From Trema orientale (taxonomy: Eukaryota; Streptophyta; Magnoliopsida; Rosales; Cannabaceae): 64,000 bases of DNA. The stretch is taken from positions 116,809-180,808 of the forward strand of contig JXTC01000226.1 in NCBI GenBank assembly GCA_002914845.1. Direction: 5' to 3'. The translations under genes and the position numbers were made by a program. A model generated the notes under the pieces. That model had not been told where the DNA came from, made no database searches, and was given only the letters and a program-made list of their open reading frames with translations. Position 1 is the first letter of the stretch. Each line of letters begins with the position of its first letter. Below are positions 12,531 to 24,645 of this stretch, piece by piece.

Positions 12531-15500
12531 TAGGTATAACTGTTAGAAACCCTAATGAGAATTATTTGTAAAAATATACAAGGTTATCTTTAGACGTAAA
12601 AATTGGAATCCAAGAAACTAAAGAAGTTTTTTGTGCAATGGAATAATATTGATAACATTTTTTCTATTGCTTTCTTGTTATTATTATATTATGGTTATAT
12701 TTGGATTAAACCCTAAACCCATATTACTAGAGGAATAATTAGAACAACGAAAAGAAAACAAGTAACGCAAATACACAGGATTTATAATAGTTCATTCTCA
12801 ATGTAAGAACTGAGATGATCTATGTTCATTTCTGTTGTAAATGTTTACTATAATAAAGAGGAAAAATACACAGTGATCTCACGTCTCTCATACTTTACAA
12901 AACTGATATATTTTTTTCTATCGTTATCCAAAATCAGATCCCTAATATCCATTCTTTATATAGTAAAATAAATTATGGCAACCTAAGACATGTAAGGGAA
13001 TTAGTTTTGTTTTACTTCTATTATTTGCTGCAATAATTCGATCTAAAAGCAGAATCATGATGAGATTGAGGAATTACATTCTCCCACCAGGAAATATTTT
13101 GCTAAAATCAAATCCTGCCAATGAATCATTAGAAGTACAAAAGGTAAGATTGTTATATGTGATGTGTTTCTTCTGACATTAGCAGGTGTGGGAAGAATCA
13201 AAACAAACATCAATAGAAGAAATAAAGCAAATTAGTGAAAAAAAAAACCTCAACCTAGCTAGCTAACTTTAGTCTGTTAAAAAAGATACATGCAATCACA
13301 CTTGGAAGATTGGAAATACATCATCTTTCCTTTAATATATTCCTTCAGAATCACTTGTCATTGTCAGGGAAAGTCCCATGTAAAATAGCATTTCAACTTT
13401 TTGAGTTTTGAGCAATATATTTTTGAAAATTTTCTCTTTCTTCTCTGTTTTCAGTGCTGAGAAGAAATCTTCTAAGGCTCTTGTTTGACTTGGTACTTAC
13501 CACTTAGCTCTCACTGTCATCAATCAATTTCTGTTATGGCAAAATTATAGTAGTACAATCTATAGAGTATAGCCCTCTTGAATTGAAAAATAAAAGGCCA
13601 AAAAAAGGAAAAAGAAAAAAGAGAAAATCTGCCTGTGAGAATCTTTAAAAGCATGTAAATGTACATTTTTCAGTCATCAATCACTTTCTGTTATGGAAAA
13701 TTGGAGTAGAGCAGGGAAGTTTTATCATCCCCTTGAATTCAAAACCAAAAGAATAAAAGAGAAAAATGAAAACAAAAAAAAAAGCGGGGAGAAGAATAAG
13801 ATTCTAAGAAGAAGAAAAGAAAATAGTATTAGAAGAATCTTTAAAAGGAGGCATACCATCTTAAGGTACAATTTTGAATTTTCAACAAAACTATGCTAAA
13901 CATTAAGACAGAACTACAAGTACCAGGTAAAATGGAGCCTAGAAGGTGGCATAAAAATCTTATGTCCAAAGAAGTATGTGAAAAATTCTTAATAGAAAAG
14001 TTGAATCAACATCCAAAACAAGATTCAAAATATGAAGAGACTGATCAGTTTAGCATTGTTAAATGAACTCAAACTTCCTCCTCTAGTACTTGGTACTCAC
14101 ATAGTGTCAGCAGTGTCTAAGCTATCGCTAACACTGAAAATTCCAAAAGATAGCAGAAGTACGCTGTGGTTCGGGTGCTTATCAGAGTTCTTGTTTCTTT
14201 TCTACAAAACATATTACAATGAAGGAGGGCCCAGAGAACATGGTCTACTGTGTACATCTTTAACTTTTTATCTTTCTAATATTCCACTTCTTTTTCTAAA
14301 GAGACCAAGTTATTCACACTCACAAAGTAGATAAGTGAAACTTGTAATTCTTATGTAGTACAACACATGCTTAGAAGAAGAAAAAAAGGAGAGAGAGACC
14401 ATGTCATAAAGCTGAATAAGGGTCATATCTCCAAAGCTAGTTCCCCCAAAACTACCCAAAAGAACATAGTTTTAAACCAAGTTTCATTTAGTATGTACAG
14501 TATTTTTCATCAAAATTTTGAATATAAGAAATATGAGTTACAATATGTGTACTTGCACGACAAGCTAAGATTTCATCTTTCTTTTGGAGTGAACAACTTT
14601 TTTTCTTTTGCTACATAGATATGAATGAATGAGTATACGTAATTATAGCTGTATGATGATTAGAAAGGCTCATATTCTTATCACCCTTTGGAGGTGTTTG
14701 GAAAACATTACTAAAGATGGAATGAAATTCATTATTATACAGCCTAGAAATGACTTCATTTCCAACAATCATTAGCACATGGGCAAGGTTAGGAACAAAT
14801 AACCTTGAATGATATAATGCAGATCCCACATCGTTTTCATACATGGATTTGATAGTTTCTTGCACATGACAGTGTTATTAGAGGTTGTCATGTGTGGTGG
14901 CATCATCGGTCACACTTTGATTTGATCTAGCCAACAACTTCCTAAGTTTGAGAAGTATGATATAAATGAGGTCAAATTTTAATTACTTTAGCTTTAAGGT
15001 GTTGATTTCAATCTTTAGATGACACTTGTAGGTTGCCAGTGTGAACTATTTCACTTTCAGGAGCATACTCAATACCAGGTCTGGTTCCCTAATATTGAGG
15101 AATACATAATCAACCGCAATGTTTGATCAAATCAAAATCATTGTGGATTATAAGATCGGTGATTATGAGGTCACCAATAACTAAGTGACATAGTGGGCAT
15201 AGTCACTCAGCTAAATACGTAAAAATTGAAAAAAAAAAAAAAAGAATGTTAAAATCTATTATTTTAAATTGATTGTCAATATAACCATATTTTCCCTTTC
15301 AATTCTAATTGACAACTAACAAGCAAGGGATTATAGGAGCTCTTAGCAAAATGACCAAATTTTGAGACCATTTGAAATAAATTTCTGGTTTTTAAAATAT
15401 AGTAAAATAATCAGTATATCAATAGATATATAAAGTATAAAATCTGACTTACTCTTTGTAAAAAATAATATACATAACATATAAACTAAAACTGAAATAT

Positions 15501-15571
15501 TTGTGGATATAACAAGTATAAAAATATAAGTACTTAAATATTTAGCTATAAAATAAAAAAAAAAGACAAAT
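12531..15571. other. Intergenic with an imperfect tandem duplication, no gene recognised
   Basis: Mostly unique AT-rich sequence. The only clear structure is the duplication at 13516-13860. Short open frames at 13693-13899, 14032-14334 and 14611-14865 are low-complexity or unsupported and are not called as genes. Confidence 0.45.
13516..13860 (+). repeat. Imperfect tandem duplication, period about 157 bp
   Basis: GTCATCAATCAATTTCTGTT at 13516 recurs as GTCATCAATCACTTTCTGTT at 13673. Both copies continue with similar order: a GTAGTA/GTAGAG block, CCTTGAATT, an A-rich purine stretch, then GAATCTTTAAAAG. The second copy is longer because the purine tract expanded. Confidence 0.6.
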
Positions 15572-16939
15572 TAGTGGTGTCAAAATGGACCGGTACAGGC
15601 ATGACACGATTATAAGTAAATATGCCTAGTAAAGCACGACATGATTAATAACTGTGCACGGGTTAGCACAATATGATAAGTAAATATGCCCAAGTTCGGG
15701 TCGGCATAACACGTGGTATGACAGGCACGAATAACGGATAAAGTAGGCACGATTAAGAAAAATAATTAATTTACAAAAAAATACTTAAATCAATTTTATT
15801 TTATTTTTTGGGCATAATTTTAATACAATAAATGTAAAACAAAATTAGAAAAAATTTAAATTAAAACATTTTTATGTAAAAATAATATATATTATAAATA
15901 CTACGCCAATTTCTAATTTTTTAAAGAAAAAAATTCCAAAATTTAATAAGTTTGGGCTAAAGAGTTTAAAGATATTAAGAATCTAAGGCAAAACTCACTT
16001 ACAATAGAAATCCTTAAAATGTTAAGAAAGAAAAATTACAGTTTATGCATGTACCAATCATAACTTTTGAGTTATACATTTTACTATAACTTGAATAGAT
16101 ACCAATTTAGTTGAAATATACTTTAATTATAGAAATTTAAATTAATTAACATTTCTCACATACGTTTTAATATTTCAATTTAGATTTATTTTTATATAAA
16201 AGTTATCTCAATTTTTAAATAATTTCTTTCTATTACATAATAATTAACAATTCATCATATATAATTACTTAAAAGGAAATATGTCTAATAGTATTAAAAC
16301 AACTAAATTTGAGAGAAGAAAAATCAATAAGGAGCAAGATTATAGGATAAGAATAATAAGAGTTCAAAAATAAAAATAATTAGGCTTAAAATCTTATATG
16401 ATATAAAAACTGGGTAACGTTAGACAGAAGAATAACATAACAAAAAACAAGCACGATAAGGCATGGAAATAACATAGTATCTAAAATAGGCATAATTAGT
16501 ACGAAAATAGCATAATATCAGAAACAGATATGATTAGGCACGGAAATAGTACAATATCAAAAATGAGCACGATTAGGCACCGAAAAATAGCATAATAATA
16601 TAAATGAGTATGATTAGACACGGAAAATAGCATAACACTGGAAACATGCATGATTATGTACGATAATAGTATAATATCGAAAACGGGAATAATTAGGTAC
16701 GAAAATAGATAAGCACAATAATGACATGTTAATGGCACAATTACGACATGAAACCGAGTACGAGTACGACATATGCACAACATGGACATAGGCACATAAT
16801 AAGCCGAGCACAACACATACACGATTACTATTTGTGCCTGGGCCTGTGCGACATAATTAGTAATCGTACCCAAGCTTGTATGACACGAGGTACAAATGTG
16901 CCATAGCTAAATGTGCCTGGGCCAACACTTCACAGCCTA
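15572..16939. mobile_element. Non-autonomous hAT element
   Basis: The left end TAGTGGTGTCAAAATGGACC matches, imperfectly, the reverse complement of the right end (TAGGCTGTGAAGTGTTGGCC). The ends enclose about 1.37 kb with no transposase. Both subterminal regions (15590-15760 and 16440-16900) carry many diverged copies of words such as GGCACGATTA and ACGACAT, as expected for transposase-binding subterminal repeats; the middle is AT-rich filler. No perfect 8-bp target duplication was found (left flank AGACAAAT, right flank GTTAATAT), so the insertion is old or an end is slightly misplaced. Frames seen on the minus strand within the repeats are not genes. Confidence 0.6.
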
Positions 16940-17286
16940 GTTAATATCTCTAAATCAAATACTTAAATGAAGTATAAGAAATAACACGACTTTAATTTCT
17001 CGAGATTTATAAATATTTTTTAAAAGAGATCCCTAATAAACCAAGGAAGGTTCATCACAGTTTAAGAGTTTGGAATAAAAACCAGTGAAGTTGCGGTATA
17101 GCATAGGGATGCATTTTTTAGCTCTCTTCCCGCCTTCATTTCAGTAGTTCAAATTCTTATAGCTACACGTTAGCCTTAGGCTCTCTCTGTCGATAGTTGG
17201 CTACTGATGCATTGGGTTGTGCAAGCAAGTAAACAACACTAAGCTAAAAGCTAGAAGAGAATGGATCGAGCCCTTGTAGTTATTTG

Positions 17287-18868
17287 TGTTAGGATTATAC
17301 CTAAAAAGTATTTATTATTTATAGATATTTATTGAATATTTTGAATATTTGATAAAGTTATAATTCAGACATAGTATTTCTGATAATGTTTTGATTATTG
17401 GTACAATAGTAAATATTATAAATTTTTCATGATTTATTTATTAGAGAAATATTTTAATAAAGTTGTTTATTAAAGTTATGACATATTTTCTCTAATTAAA
17501 TCAAATAAGATTGTTCACAACTAATAAGAGAAGCTAGACGCTTCTCATGGATCGTGTTGCAAGGCTTTGTACATTTATAGTGTGTCTTAATCTATATTGG
17601 TATGACCATGTAGAAAAAATCTTGGTGTGTAAATATTAAACATAGACCATATAAAATATATTCTTATATTAAGTGCCGTTGACAAGAACATATTCTCACA
17701 AACTAGATGATTAATGCATGTCTTTCTTAATCCCGAAATAAGTGATGATATTCTCACAAACTAGATGATTAATGCATGTCTTTCTTAATCCCGAAATAAG
17801 TGATGACCCATGTTTATAACTTATATTAGATGTTAAAAGGTATGGATCAAGAAATTGACGATCTATAGCCTGATATTTTGATAATGCATTATTATGGGTA
17901 TTGGGAACATATATTTATAGATTTGGAATCCACAACTCTATTATATAGAGGAGTGAATACTACTTTGAAGAGCTATAGGATATTGGATGATTTAAATCTT
18001 AGCTAAGTAATTAATAAAATTAGATATTTTTATAATTAAAGATTTTTCGTAAGTCTGGTCATCCATTAGATATAGTCTTGTATCAAGGAATTGAAAAATA
18101 TAATTAGAGGGGCAAAATAGTAATTTTACCTAGTTCTAATTATCGGTATTCATGTGGGGATATACATACACATGTTAATTATCTAATGGACATAATTTAA
18201 ATTATAAAGTATCTTGTAATATTTATTCAATTTAGGAGTGCAATTTGGACCTTTAGTAGAATAAGTCCATAGTTAATAGTACAAGCCCACTTGTATTAAG
18301 GGTTAATTGTAACTGTACATTTGTCTATTAGAGCTTGAATTAAATAGGTCCATTTGGGTTCCCAACCTACACTAATGTCTTAGGCTATATGAGATCAATT
18401 GATCTCAAACAGTTTTCCGGGCAATTACATAAAAAAAGAGAAAAAGGCCAGACTGATGGGTGGGCCATTGGGGCCCACCTCACTAGGCTGGCCGAAAATC
18501 TCCTTAAGGAGTAGGCTCCTCTCTTCCCCTCCCCGCGCCTTGTGTAGTGATTTAGTTTTGACTAAAATATTAGTTTGGCAGCTGCACAGAAAACTGAGAG
18601 AAAAGTGAGAGAGAGAAATTCTTGGAGTTACTTACTATAGGAGGCCATTGGAGTTCTTAGATTCTCACTTGAAGGTTGATCAAGATCGAGATACCCACTC
18701 ACCTCTACATTTACAAGCTTGGTGCATAGGAAGGAAGACTCATTAAATAAGGTACACAATCTTTTGCATGTATTTAGATCATAACACAGATCCTATAAAG
18801 TTTTATGAAAAACTATAATTCAGAAAAAAAAATTTGTTTCCCATGCTTCTGCTCATATTTTATTTTGT
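17287..18868 (+). mobile_element. LTR-like sequence, probably a degenerate solo LTR
   Basis: It starts TGTTAGGATTATACC, a common plant LTR opening. It ends in a region (TTTGTTTCCCATGCTTCTGC near 18833) that resembles the U5 end of Copia LTRs. In between are an AT-rich upstream half and a GC-richer segment (18350-18770), as in the U3/R/U5 layout. There is no primer-binding site, gag or pol, and no target duplication was found, so the right end is approximate. It contains the 58-bp tandem repeat listed separately. Confidence 0.4.
17690..17805 (+). repeat. Near-perfect 58-bp tandem duplication
   Basis: The unit starting ATATTCTCACAAACTAGATG at 17690 is repeated from 17748 without an apparent mismatch, ending TAAGTGATGA. 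It lies inside the LTR-like sequence and is a recent local duplication. Confidence 0.9.
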
Positions 18869-19015
18869 TATCTTTTTTGTAAATAATTACTAATACTTTC
18901 GTGGAGCCTGAGATTATTGAAAAGCCGAAAGATATGAGAAGTGGGACAACCAAACCTGATTTCCCTGTTCTTTATTGGGCTTTTTATATATACCTAGGCC
19001 CATAGTCTAAAAAAT

Positions 19016-19511
19016 TAAAAAATACCAGATGGGTTGAAATTTTTAAAAAATTTCAGTGTTATTTAGAAAAATACCACTTTTTAATAATATTTAAAAAAAA
19101 TACAATTTTTGAAAAATTGATACTTTTTAACGGTACTAGAGGTAAGTAGTCCGATTACCTCAAGGGGTTGTTTGGTATGAGGAGTTCTAAGTTTTCAGAT
19201 TTATGGAGAAGTTAAGGAGGGTGTTTTGCTTATTTGGAAACCTGAATAACTATGTTTAGTTGCACTTAACTCCTTTGATTTAACATTCCCATGGGTCAAA
19301 AAATGCAAAATTCATAACAAATTCAGGTTCCCATTCCTATGCCCAACAACTCCCCGTACCAAACAGCCCAAAGTAATTTGACCAATTATCTCAAGTATCT
19401 TATTAATTATTAAAAAATGATATTTTTATAAATATTTTTAAAAGTGGTATTTTTTTAAATAGTGCTTAGATTTTCAAAAAATTGGAAAATATGAAAAATC
19501 CAGGATTTTTC
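19016..19511. repeat. Foldback element interrupted at its centre by a MITE
   Basis: The left arm (AAAATACCAGATGGG, TTAGAAAAATACCACTTTTT) pairs with the reverse complement of the right arm (AGTGGTATTTTTTTAAATAG, AAAATCCAGGATTTTT). A 205-bp MITE sits where the arms meet. No coding sequence. Confidence 0.55.
19165..19369. mobile_element. Short MITE nested in a foldback element
   Basis: The left end GGGTTGTTTGGTATGAGGAG and the reverse complement of the right end (GGGCTGTTTGGTACGGGGAG) differ at only a few positions, giving terminal inverted repeats of about 22 bp. The element is 205 bp and non-coding. No clear target duplication is visible. GGGCTGTTTGG-type ends are common in plant hAT/Harbinger-derived MITEs, so the superfamily is not assigned. 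Confidence 0.6.
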
Positions 19512-19859
19512 AATCTTTTTTTAAACTTTACCATAAAATTAAAAAAAAAATCAAATTTCTTCTTTTTAATTCAGTAAAAAGTGGGCAAGCTTGGAATAGA
19601 AACCACGGGGGCATATATATCGGGCTAGCTAGTTATTTGACTATTTTTTGGCCCAAAACTTAGTATATGACCAAGCTCATAAATTTATAACTAAATGTCC
19701 AATTCACTTAATGAAAAAAATGAAAATAAAACATATTCCACAACTAAAGTTTTAAAAAAATGGACATTTAGCTATAATTTTTTAAACATAAATATTTACT
19801 TAAATCAATTTAAAAAATTAGCTATCCACTTAATTTTTTCATACATTATATATTTATAT
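19512..19859. other. AT-rich spacer with small inverted-repeat remnant
   Basis: Words such as AACTAAATGTCCA and TGGACATTTAGCT occur in opposite orientation near 19690 and 19763, and similar words recur around 53635-53800. This suggests remnants of another short inverted-repeat family. No gene. Confidence 0.35.
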
Positions 19860-20096
19860 GGGCACTAATCCAGTAGGTATTTTTTTTTTTTTTACCTATG
19901 CATAGGTATCAATTTAGCCAATGAAAATTTTTCATGCACATTTTTTTATTATAAAAAGGAGAAAAAATAGCATTAATGATGCACGTCTTTTCATGCACTT
20001 CATTATAGCCGTTAGATCACCATTAAATGATAATCCAATGGTTAAAAAAAATACCTACAGATAGGTAAAAAAAAATACCTACTGGATTGGCAACCT
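19860..20096. mobile_element. MITE family 1, copy 1 (TA-rich target)
   Basis: About 237 bp with inverted ends (AATCCAGTAGGTATT on the left, AATACCTACTGGATT on the right). It contains the palindrome TACCTATGCATAGGTA near the left end and an internal TAGCCGTTAGATCA word. It is flanked by TATATA runs. Two further copies are at 28471 and 56448. Non-coding. Confidence 0.75.
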
Positions 20097-20116
20097 GTAT
20101 ATATATATAGGGAAAA

Positions 20117-21799
20117 GGACACTCCATACGACTTTTTTGAAAATAATGACCGAAATTCGACTTGGTCCAAAGTATTTCTTTTCGTACGACATTTTCTTAG
20201 AAAAATATCAATTTTTATAAGGAAAGTTTTCAACTCTGATTTCAATGATCAGATTTAAACGGCTCTACCTTCTTCGTCTATCAACACCAACTCCCAGGCT
20301 CTGAAATGGATCTCTGATTCTGCCTTTATCCTCTTTGATGCCATCTGATGCCGGCCACTGTTTTCCAGTTTTCTGATCAACTCTCTATTTGAAGCTCAAT
20401 CGTCAGTTTTGTCTTCTCCGACTGCTTTTGCTTTGATAAAGGCGAGCAAAGATTTTGGGATTGAGGGAGGGGGAGATATCTTTGAATGAGACTTGGGTTT
20501 CAGGGTCTTTGAGCTTTTTGTCAAGGGGTGATTCTCCGTTAACCTGAGCATTCTTTGTTTCAATTTTTTTTTTCTTAATCTTCTTGTTTTGATTTCACTA
20601 ATTTATTTATTCTGTAAATATCATAACTATTTAGTTAATAGAAACTGAAAACGAAATTAGTTTCTATAAAAAATAATAGGACTATTTAGTTAATTAAATT
20701 ATTGATTACTAGAAATTAATTAGGCTATTGGAAACCAATTGCTAGAATCCAAAAACTAAATAGGTTTTCAATAACTAGTAACCAATATATATTTTTGTCG
20801 CTTTTATATTTGAAATATAATTACTTAATTTGAGAACTAGATCATATTCTCCAACGTCTTTGTTCAGTGCCTCACCCAATTCTTGTTGCAGAGCATTCTA
20901 CAAAAAAGAAGCCACGATAGTTTTCAGAAAACTTTCATTATTTCTTGTGATTTGAAAATGAAATTATAATGGTTTTTAGGAAACTTTCATAGTTTTCTGT
21001 GATTTACTTAGCTATAGAGCATTCTGTAAAATAGAAATCACAATAGTTTCTAGAAAATCTTCTTAGTTTCATGTGATTTACTTAGCTACAGGGTATTCTA
21101 CTAAAAGAAACTACACTGATTTGTAAGAAACCTTCATGGTTCCCTGTGATTTACTTAGCTACATAGCATTTTGTAAAAAGACAACCATGATAGTTTCCTA
21201 TGATTTATTTAACTATAGGGCTTTCTGTAAAAAGGAAACCATAACGGTTTCCAAGAAATATTCGTAGTTTCTTATTATTTATTTACGTACATGACATTCT
21301 ACTAAAGGAAATCAAACTGGTTTCCAGGAAACCTTTATAGTTTCCTGTGATTTACTTAGCTACATTACATTTTGCAAAAAAAAAAAATCACGATGGTTTC
21401 TAGAAAATCCTATGATTTATTTAGCTATAGGACATTCTGCAAAAAAGAAACCACAATAGTTTCCAAGAAATGTTCGTGGTGTCTTGTGTTTTATTTATAT
21501 ACAAGACATTCCGGTAAAGGAAACCAAACTAGTTTCCAGGAAATTTTTTTTTCGCTAATAAAGATTTCTTGTGATTTACTTACGTATAGGATATTTCGCT
21601 AATAAGAAACCAAATTAGTTTCCAAAAAACCTTTGTGGTTTCCTGTTAATAAAAGATGACTTATTTACTAAAATGCCACCGCGTTTTCAAGCTCCCAACG
21701 TATTTAGAAAAATGCCATAAAAAAGTCGTACGGAATTTTTATTATTTTTGAAAGGTCGTAAATTTGGTAATATTTTTGAAAAAATAGGTATAAGTGTCC
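20117..21799. mobile_element. Long-terminal-inverted-repeat element carrying foreign-looking sequence
   Basis: The left end GGACACT, followed by about 100 bp (TACGACTTTTTT, TCGTACGACATTTTCTTAG), matches the reverse complement of the right end (AGTGTCC at 21794-21799, preceded by AAAAAGTCGTACGGAATTTT). Inside are a GC-richer, non-repetitive block (about 20230-20560) that resembles exon/UTR sequence but has stops in all frames examined, and a minisatellite of about 73-bp units (20925-21650). Gene-fragment capture between long inverted repeats recalls Pack-MULEs, but this is inference: no transposase and no 9-bp target duplication were identified. Confidence 0.5.
20925..21650 (+). repeat. Minisatellite, about 9-10 units of roughly 73 bp
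   Basis: The word GATTTACTTAGCTA and variants recur at about 21001, 21076, 21149, 21203, 21277, 21350, 21415, 21488 and 21574, mostly 73-74 bp apart. Each is followed by a CATTCTGTAAAA-like word and then AGAAACC...GTTTCCAGGAAA. Units are diverged and some are shortened. Confidence 0.75.
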
Positions 21800-22650
21800 A
21801 AATCTCATATATATATATTATATATCGTTGGGTAAGTATGGACGGCTGGGCAGTGTGGCTCAGTAAGCCCTAGTCACGTTTTGACCCAAACCCGTGGAAG
21901 TTGGAAGCATAGATAGGAGTTAACTGGGGCAGACTAGTATTCATTGGGCCTTTGAGATCCAATAAATTGTCGCTTTTGTTTACATATTCTGTGGCCTGGA
22001 AATTGTCGCTTTTGTTTAACATATTGTGCGGGCTGGACTCTTTCTTTTTCCTTTTCTTTTTTTAATTGATTTTTTTTTTTTTTTGTGGTATTTGATTAAC
22101 TAAGTTAATATTAATAAGTTAAGAGAAAAAAGTAACAAGAAAAGAATGAAAAAAATTAAATAAGTCCATGTATATGTTAGGGTGAGAGAACATCGCCATT
22201 TTGGCTTAATGGCTACAAAAAGTTAAATAAATATTAATTAATCCTGACCCAACGAGCACCCAAAAAAAAAAAAGAAAAAAAAAAAAAGAACTGAACTTAT
22301 CCCAAATTTCATTTGGCAAGATAATAGGACCATGGTGGTGCAATTGCCTACAAATTGGCAAGTTGAGAAACAAAACAGTCCCCATCATATGTACTTCAAA
22401 TTATTCTTTTCTTAATTAGAAAAATACCACACGTTTGGAATTTTTTATTACGTTACACTCACTCCTTAACAAAACAGATACAAATATTCAAAAGGTGATC
22501 ACCTTTTTCAAGGAATAGTTCTCTAATTCCATGGGAGCATTGGGAAAATTACTTAAAAAAAATACCGTTTAAATATTCCTTTTAAGGCCAAGGAACAAAA
22601 AAGAAAAGAAAATTAGTGAGCATAATATGAGGGTCCCTTATTAAATAGAA
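21800..22650. other. Intergenic, no gene recognised
   Basis: Unique AT-rich sequence with a partly repeated segment near 21966-22023 (AATTGTCGCTTTTGTTT twice). Nothing coding was recognised. Confidence 0.4.
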
Positions 22651-23010
22651 GGGATACTATCACTTTTACACTTTGTATTTTGACACTTTGTTCAATTTAT
22701 ATCTTGTGTTTTGGTTACTATCAATATTGACTCTTAGATTTAAAATCTATTACAAATTTATACATTGACACCAATTTAGAGCAGCTAATTTACCAAGATG
22801 ATTTAATAAACTTATTCTCAAACCAATTTTTATACAGTTTATTTTTAATTGTTTAAATGGCATCTTCATAAATTAACTGCTCTAAATTGGTATCAGGGTA
22901 TAAATTTGTAACAGATTTCAAATCTAAGGGTCAATATTGATAATAACTAAAATACAAGAGATAATTTGAACAAAGAATCAAAATACAAGATATAAAAATG
23001 ATAATATCCC
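22651..23010. repeat. Foldback element family 2, copy 1
   Basis: The left arm starts GGGATACTATCACTTTTA and runs about 150 bp; the right arm ends TAAAAATGATAATATCCC and is its inverted copy (TCAATATTGACTCTTAGATT against AATCTAAGGGTCAATATTGA; CCAATTTAGAGCAG against CTGCTCTAAATTGG). It is about 360 bp with a tiny loop and no coding frame. A second family member is at 26276-26792. Confidence 0.8.
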
Positions 23011-24212
23011 TCGATAGAATATAGAGCTTTTCTAATGGACATACTAAATGCAATGCCCATGCTAAATTTTAGCATGTGGCTGATAAAATATCTCTCCAAT
23101 AGTGTGCTATATTTGGCATAATTTTTAACATGTGCTATTAGTTGTGCCATATGTAGCACAAAGAATAACATAGGTTAAAATTTAGCATATGACGTTATTT
23201 ATAATATTGCCACTATTTCAAATATAAAATATTCATATATTTCACAATATTATCAAAATTCAATGTATATTTTTATATTTTTCATTAAATTTTATTTAAA
23301 AGTTTATCCTTATTAAATTACAATCAATTAGAATTAATAGGAGAATAAAATTTTATTTATATATTTTTTTTTGCATTGACCAATTTGTTTATTTATGTAG
23401 AATATGATTAATTGTAAATTGGTAGATGAAATTCATTTTTATAAAGAGTAGCTGGATGATAAAATAATAAGAGCTAATAGTAGAAAAAATATATTTTATA
23501 CATAAGATTAATGTTTAGAATAAAAATAATAGTTTTTTTGGCATGTATATATTAGAGTAAAATTTAAAAAGTGCATTATGCTAAATTTACATGCTGCACA
23601 CCTTTTTTTTTTTTTTTTAGTATAATGTATTGGAGATTGTCTTATAAGTACAATATTAAGTAATGATCCTTTTGTAGCATAATACATTCCGAGATGGTCA
23701 TATAAGTACAATATTGAGTAATGGCCTTCATTGCCAAGACCCCCCAATCCAAGCATCTCCTATTATGGTTTGCTTTGGATATATATATAGGTTTTAATTG
23801 GGCTAAATATGTCAAAAAGTTCGACTTTGTTCTAAGTATGATCTTACAATATTGTGATTCGTCGTGAATATTTATTGATAATGGAAGAATATGTCTCAAA
23901 TTTCTATTATGACGAGTGAACTGACTTAGTTGTTCTTTTCACGAAGTGGAAAGCTATGGTTGGTAATACGTAAATTATTCCTTTAAAATAAAGCATAGGT
24001 TTTTTTTTATTTTTTATTTTTTTCGTGGGTGGGGGCCGGAATGTATTGCTTTCTTTTAGAAACACTATGTATGGTATATTTCTCATAATTTTGAGCAACC
24101 CACAAATGCTGATCGACGGGGATACAAATTAATGAAGTTCCATGCCAGCTTAGAGTTACATTATAGATTTTTATATTTTAAAGTCATCAATTATTTACTT
24201 TATATGAGAAAC
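23011..24212. other. Intergenic, no gene recognised
   Basis: AT-rich. A short diverged duplication around 23635-23730 repeats the order ATAAGTACAATATT, AGTAATG, CATTCCGAGATGG. No gene or complete element is recognised. Confidence 0.4.
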
Positions 24213-24645
24213 TGTTAAGAATTAACGAACGATAATCGACAAAAGAACGAAAAACAAGAACACACAGATTTAAGTGGAAAATCCTAATTGGAAAAAATCA
24301 CTGGCAAAGGAGGAAATTTCACTGTGTCTGAAATAAGATACAGAAAGTAGAATTTTACACGTCTAAGCCAAAATATATAGAATCCCAAAATCCTAAAATA
24401 TATATGCGTATAGACGAAAATTATACAGAAAAAACGGCCTAATAAAATAGGTCTATACCGCAGGGACTCCACTCCCGCACCCCCAACGAGATCAATGGTG
24501 GGCTCCGGGATCGGGTCTATCCGCCCAATCCCTCCGCTTCCACCACAGATCTCAAAATTTTTCCCAATTATAAAAAATGTTACATATGTCGCACCGCGAA
24601 GCTTTCGGGGTAAGGCAAATAAATTTCAGGTCACGAATTCTAACA
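24213..24645. mobile_element. Solo LTR, 433 bp, TGTTA...TAACA ends
   Basis: It starts TGTTAAGAATTAACG and ends ACGAATTCTAACA, giving the short inverted ends typical of an LTR. It is flanked by GAAAC on the left and GAGAC on the right, a 5-bp target duplication with one change. No internal retroelement genes are adjacent, so it is a solo LTR. Transcriptional orientation is not certain. Confidence 0.65.

Noticed and set aside
14611-14865. Minus-strand open frame of 84 aa
   Set aside because: Not low complexity, but it shows no recognised domain, splice context or neighbour evidence, and a chance frame of this length is expected.
16496-16873. Minus-strand open frame of 125 aa
   Set aside because: It lies in the subterminal repeat zone of the non-autonomous hAT and encodes only repetitive hydrophobic words; no family fits.
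18399-18608. Open frame of 69 aa in LTR-like DNA
   Set aside because: Short, no domain, and within the presumed R/U5 region of an LTR.
17287-18868. Full-length LTR retrotransposon
   Set aside because: No second LTR, primer-binding site, gag or pol was found, so only a possible solo LTR is claimed.
20925-21650. CRISPR-like array of regularly spaced repeats
   Set aside because: The units are contiguous and diverged, without unique spacers, and this is plant nuclear DNA; it is a minisatellite.
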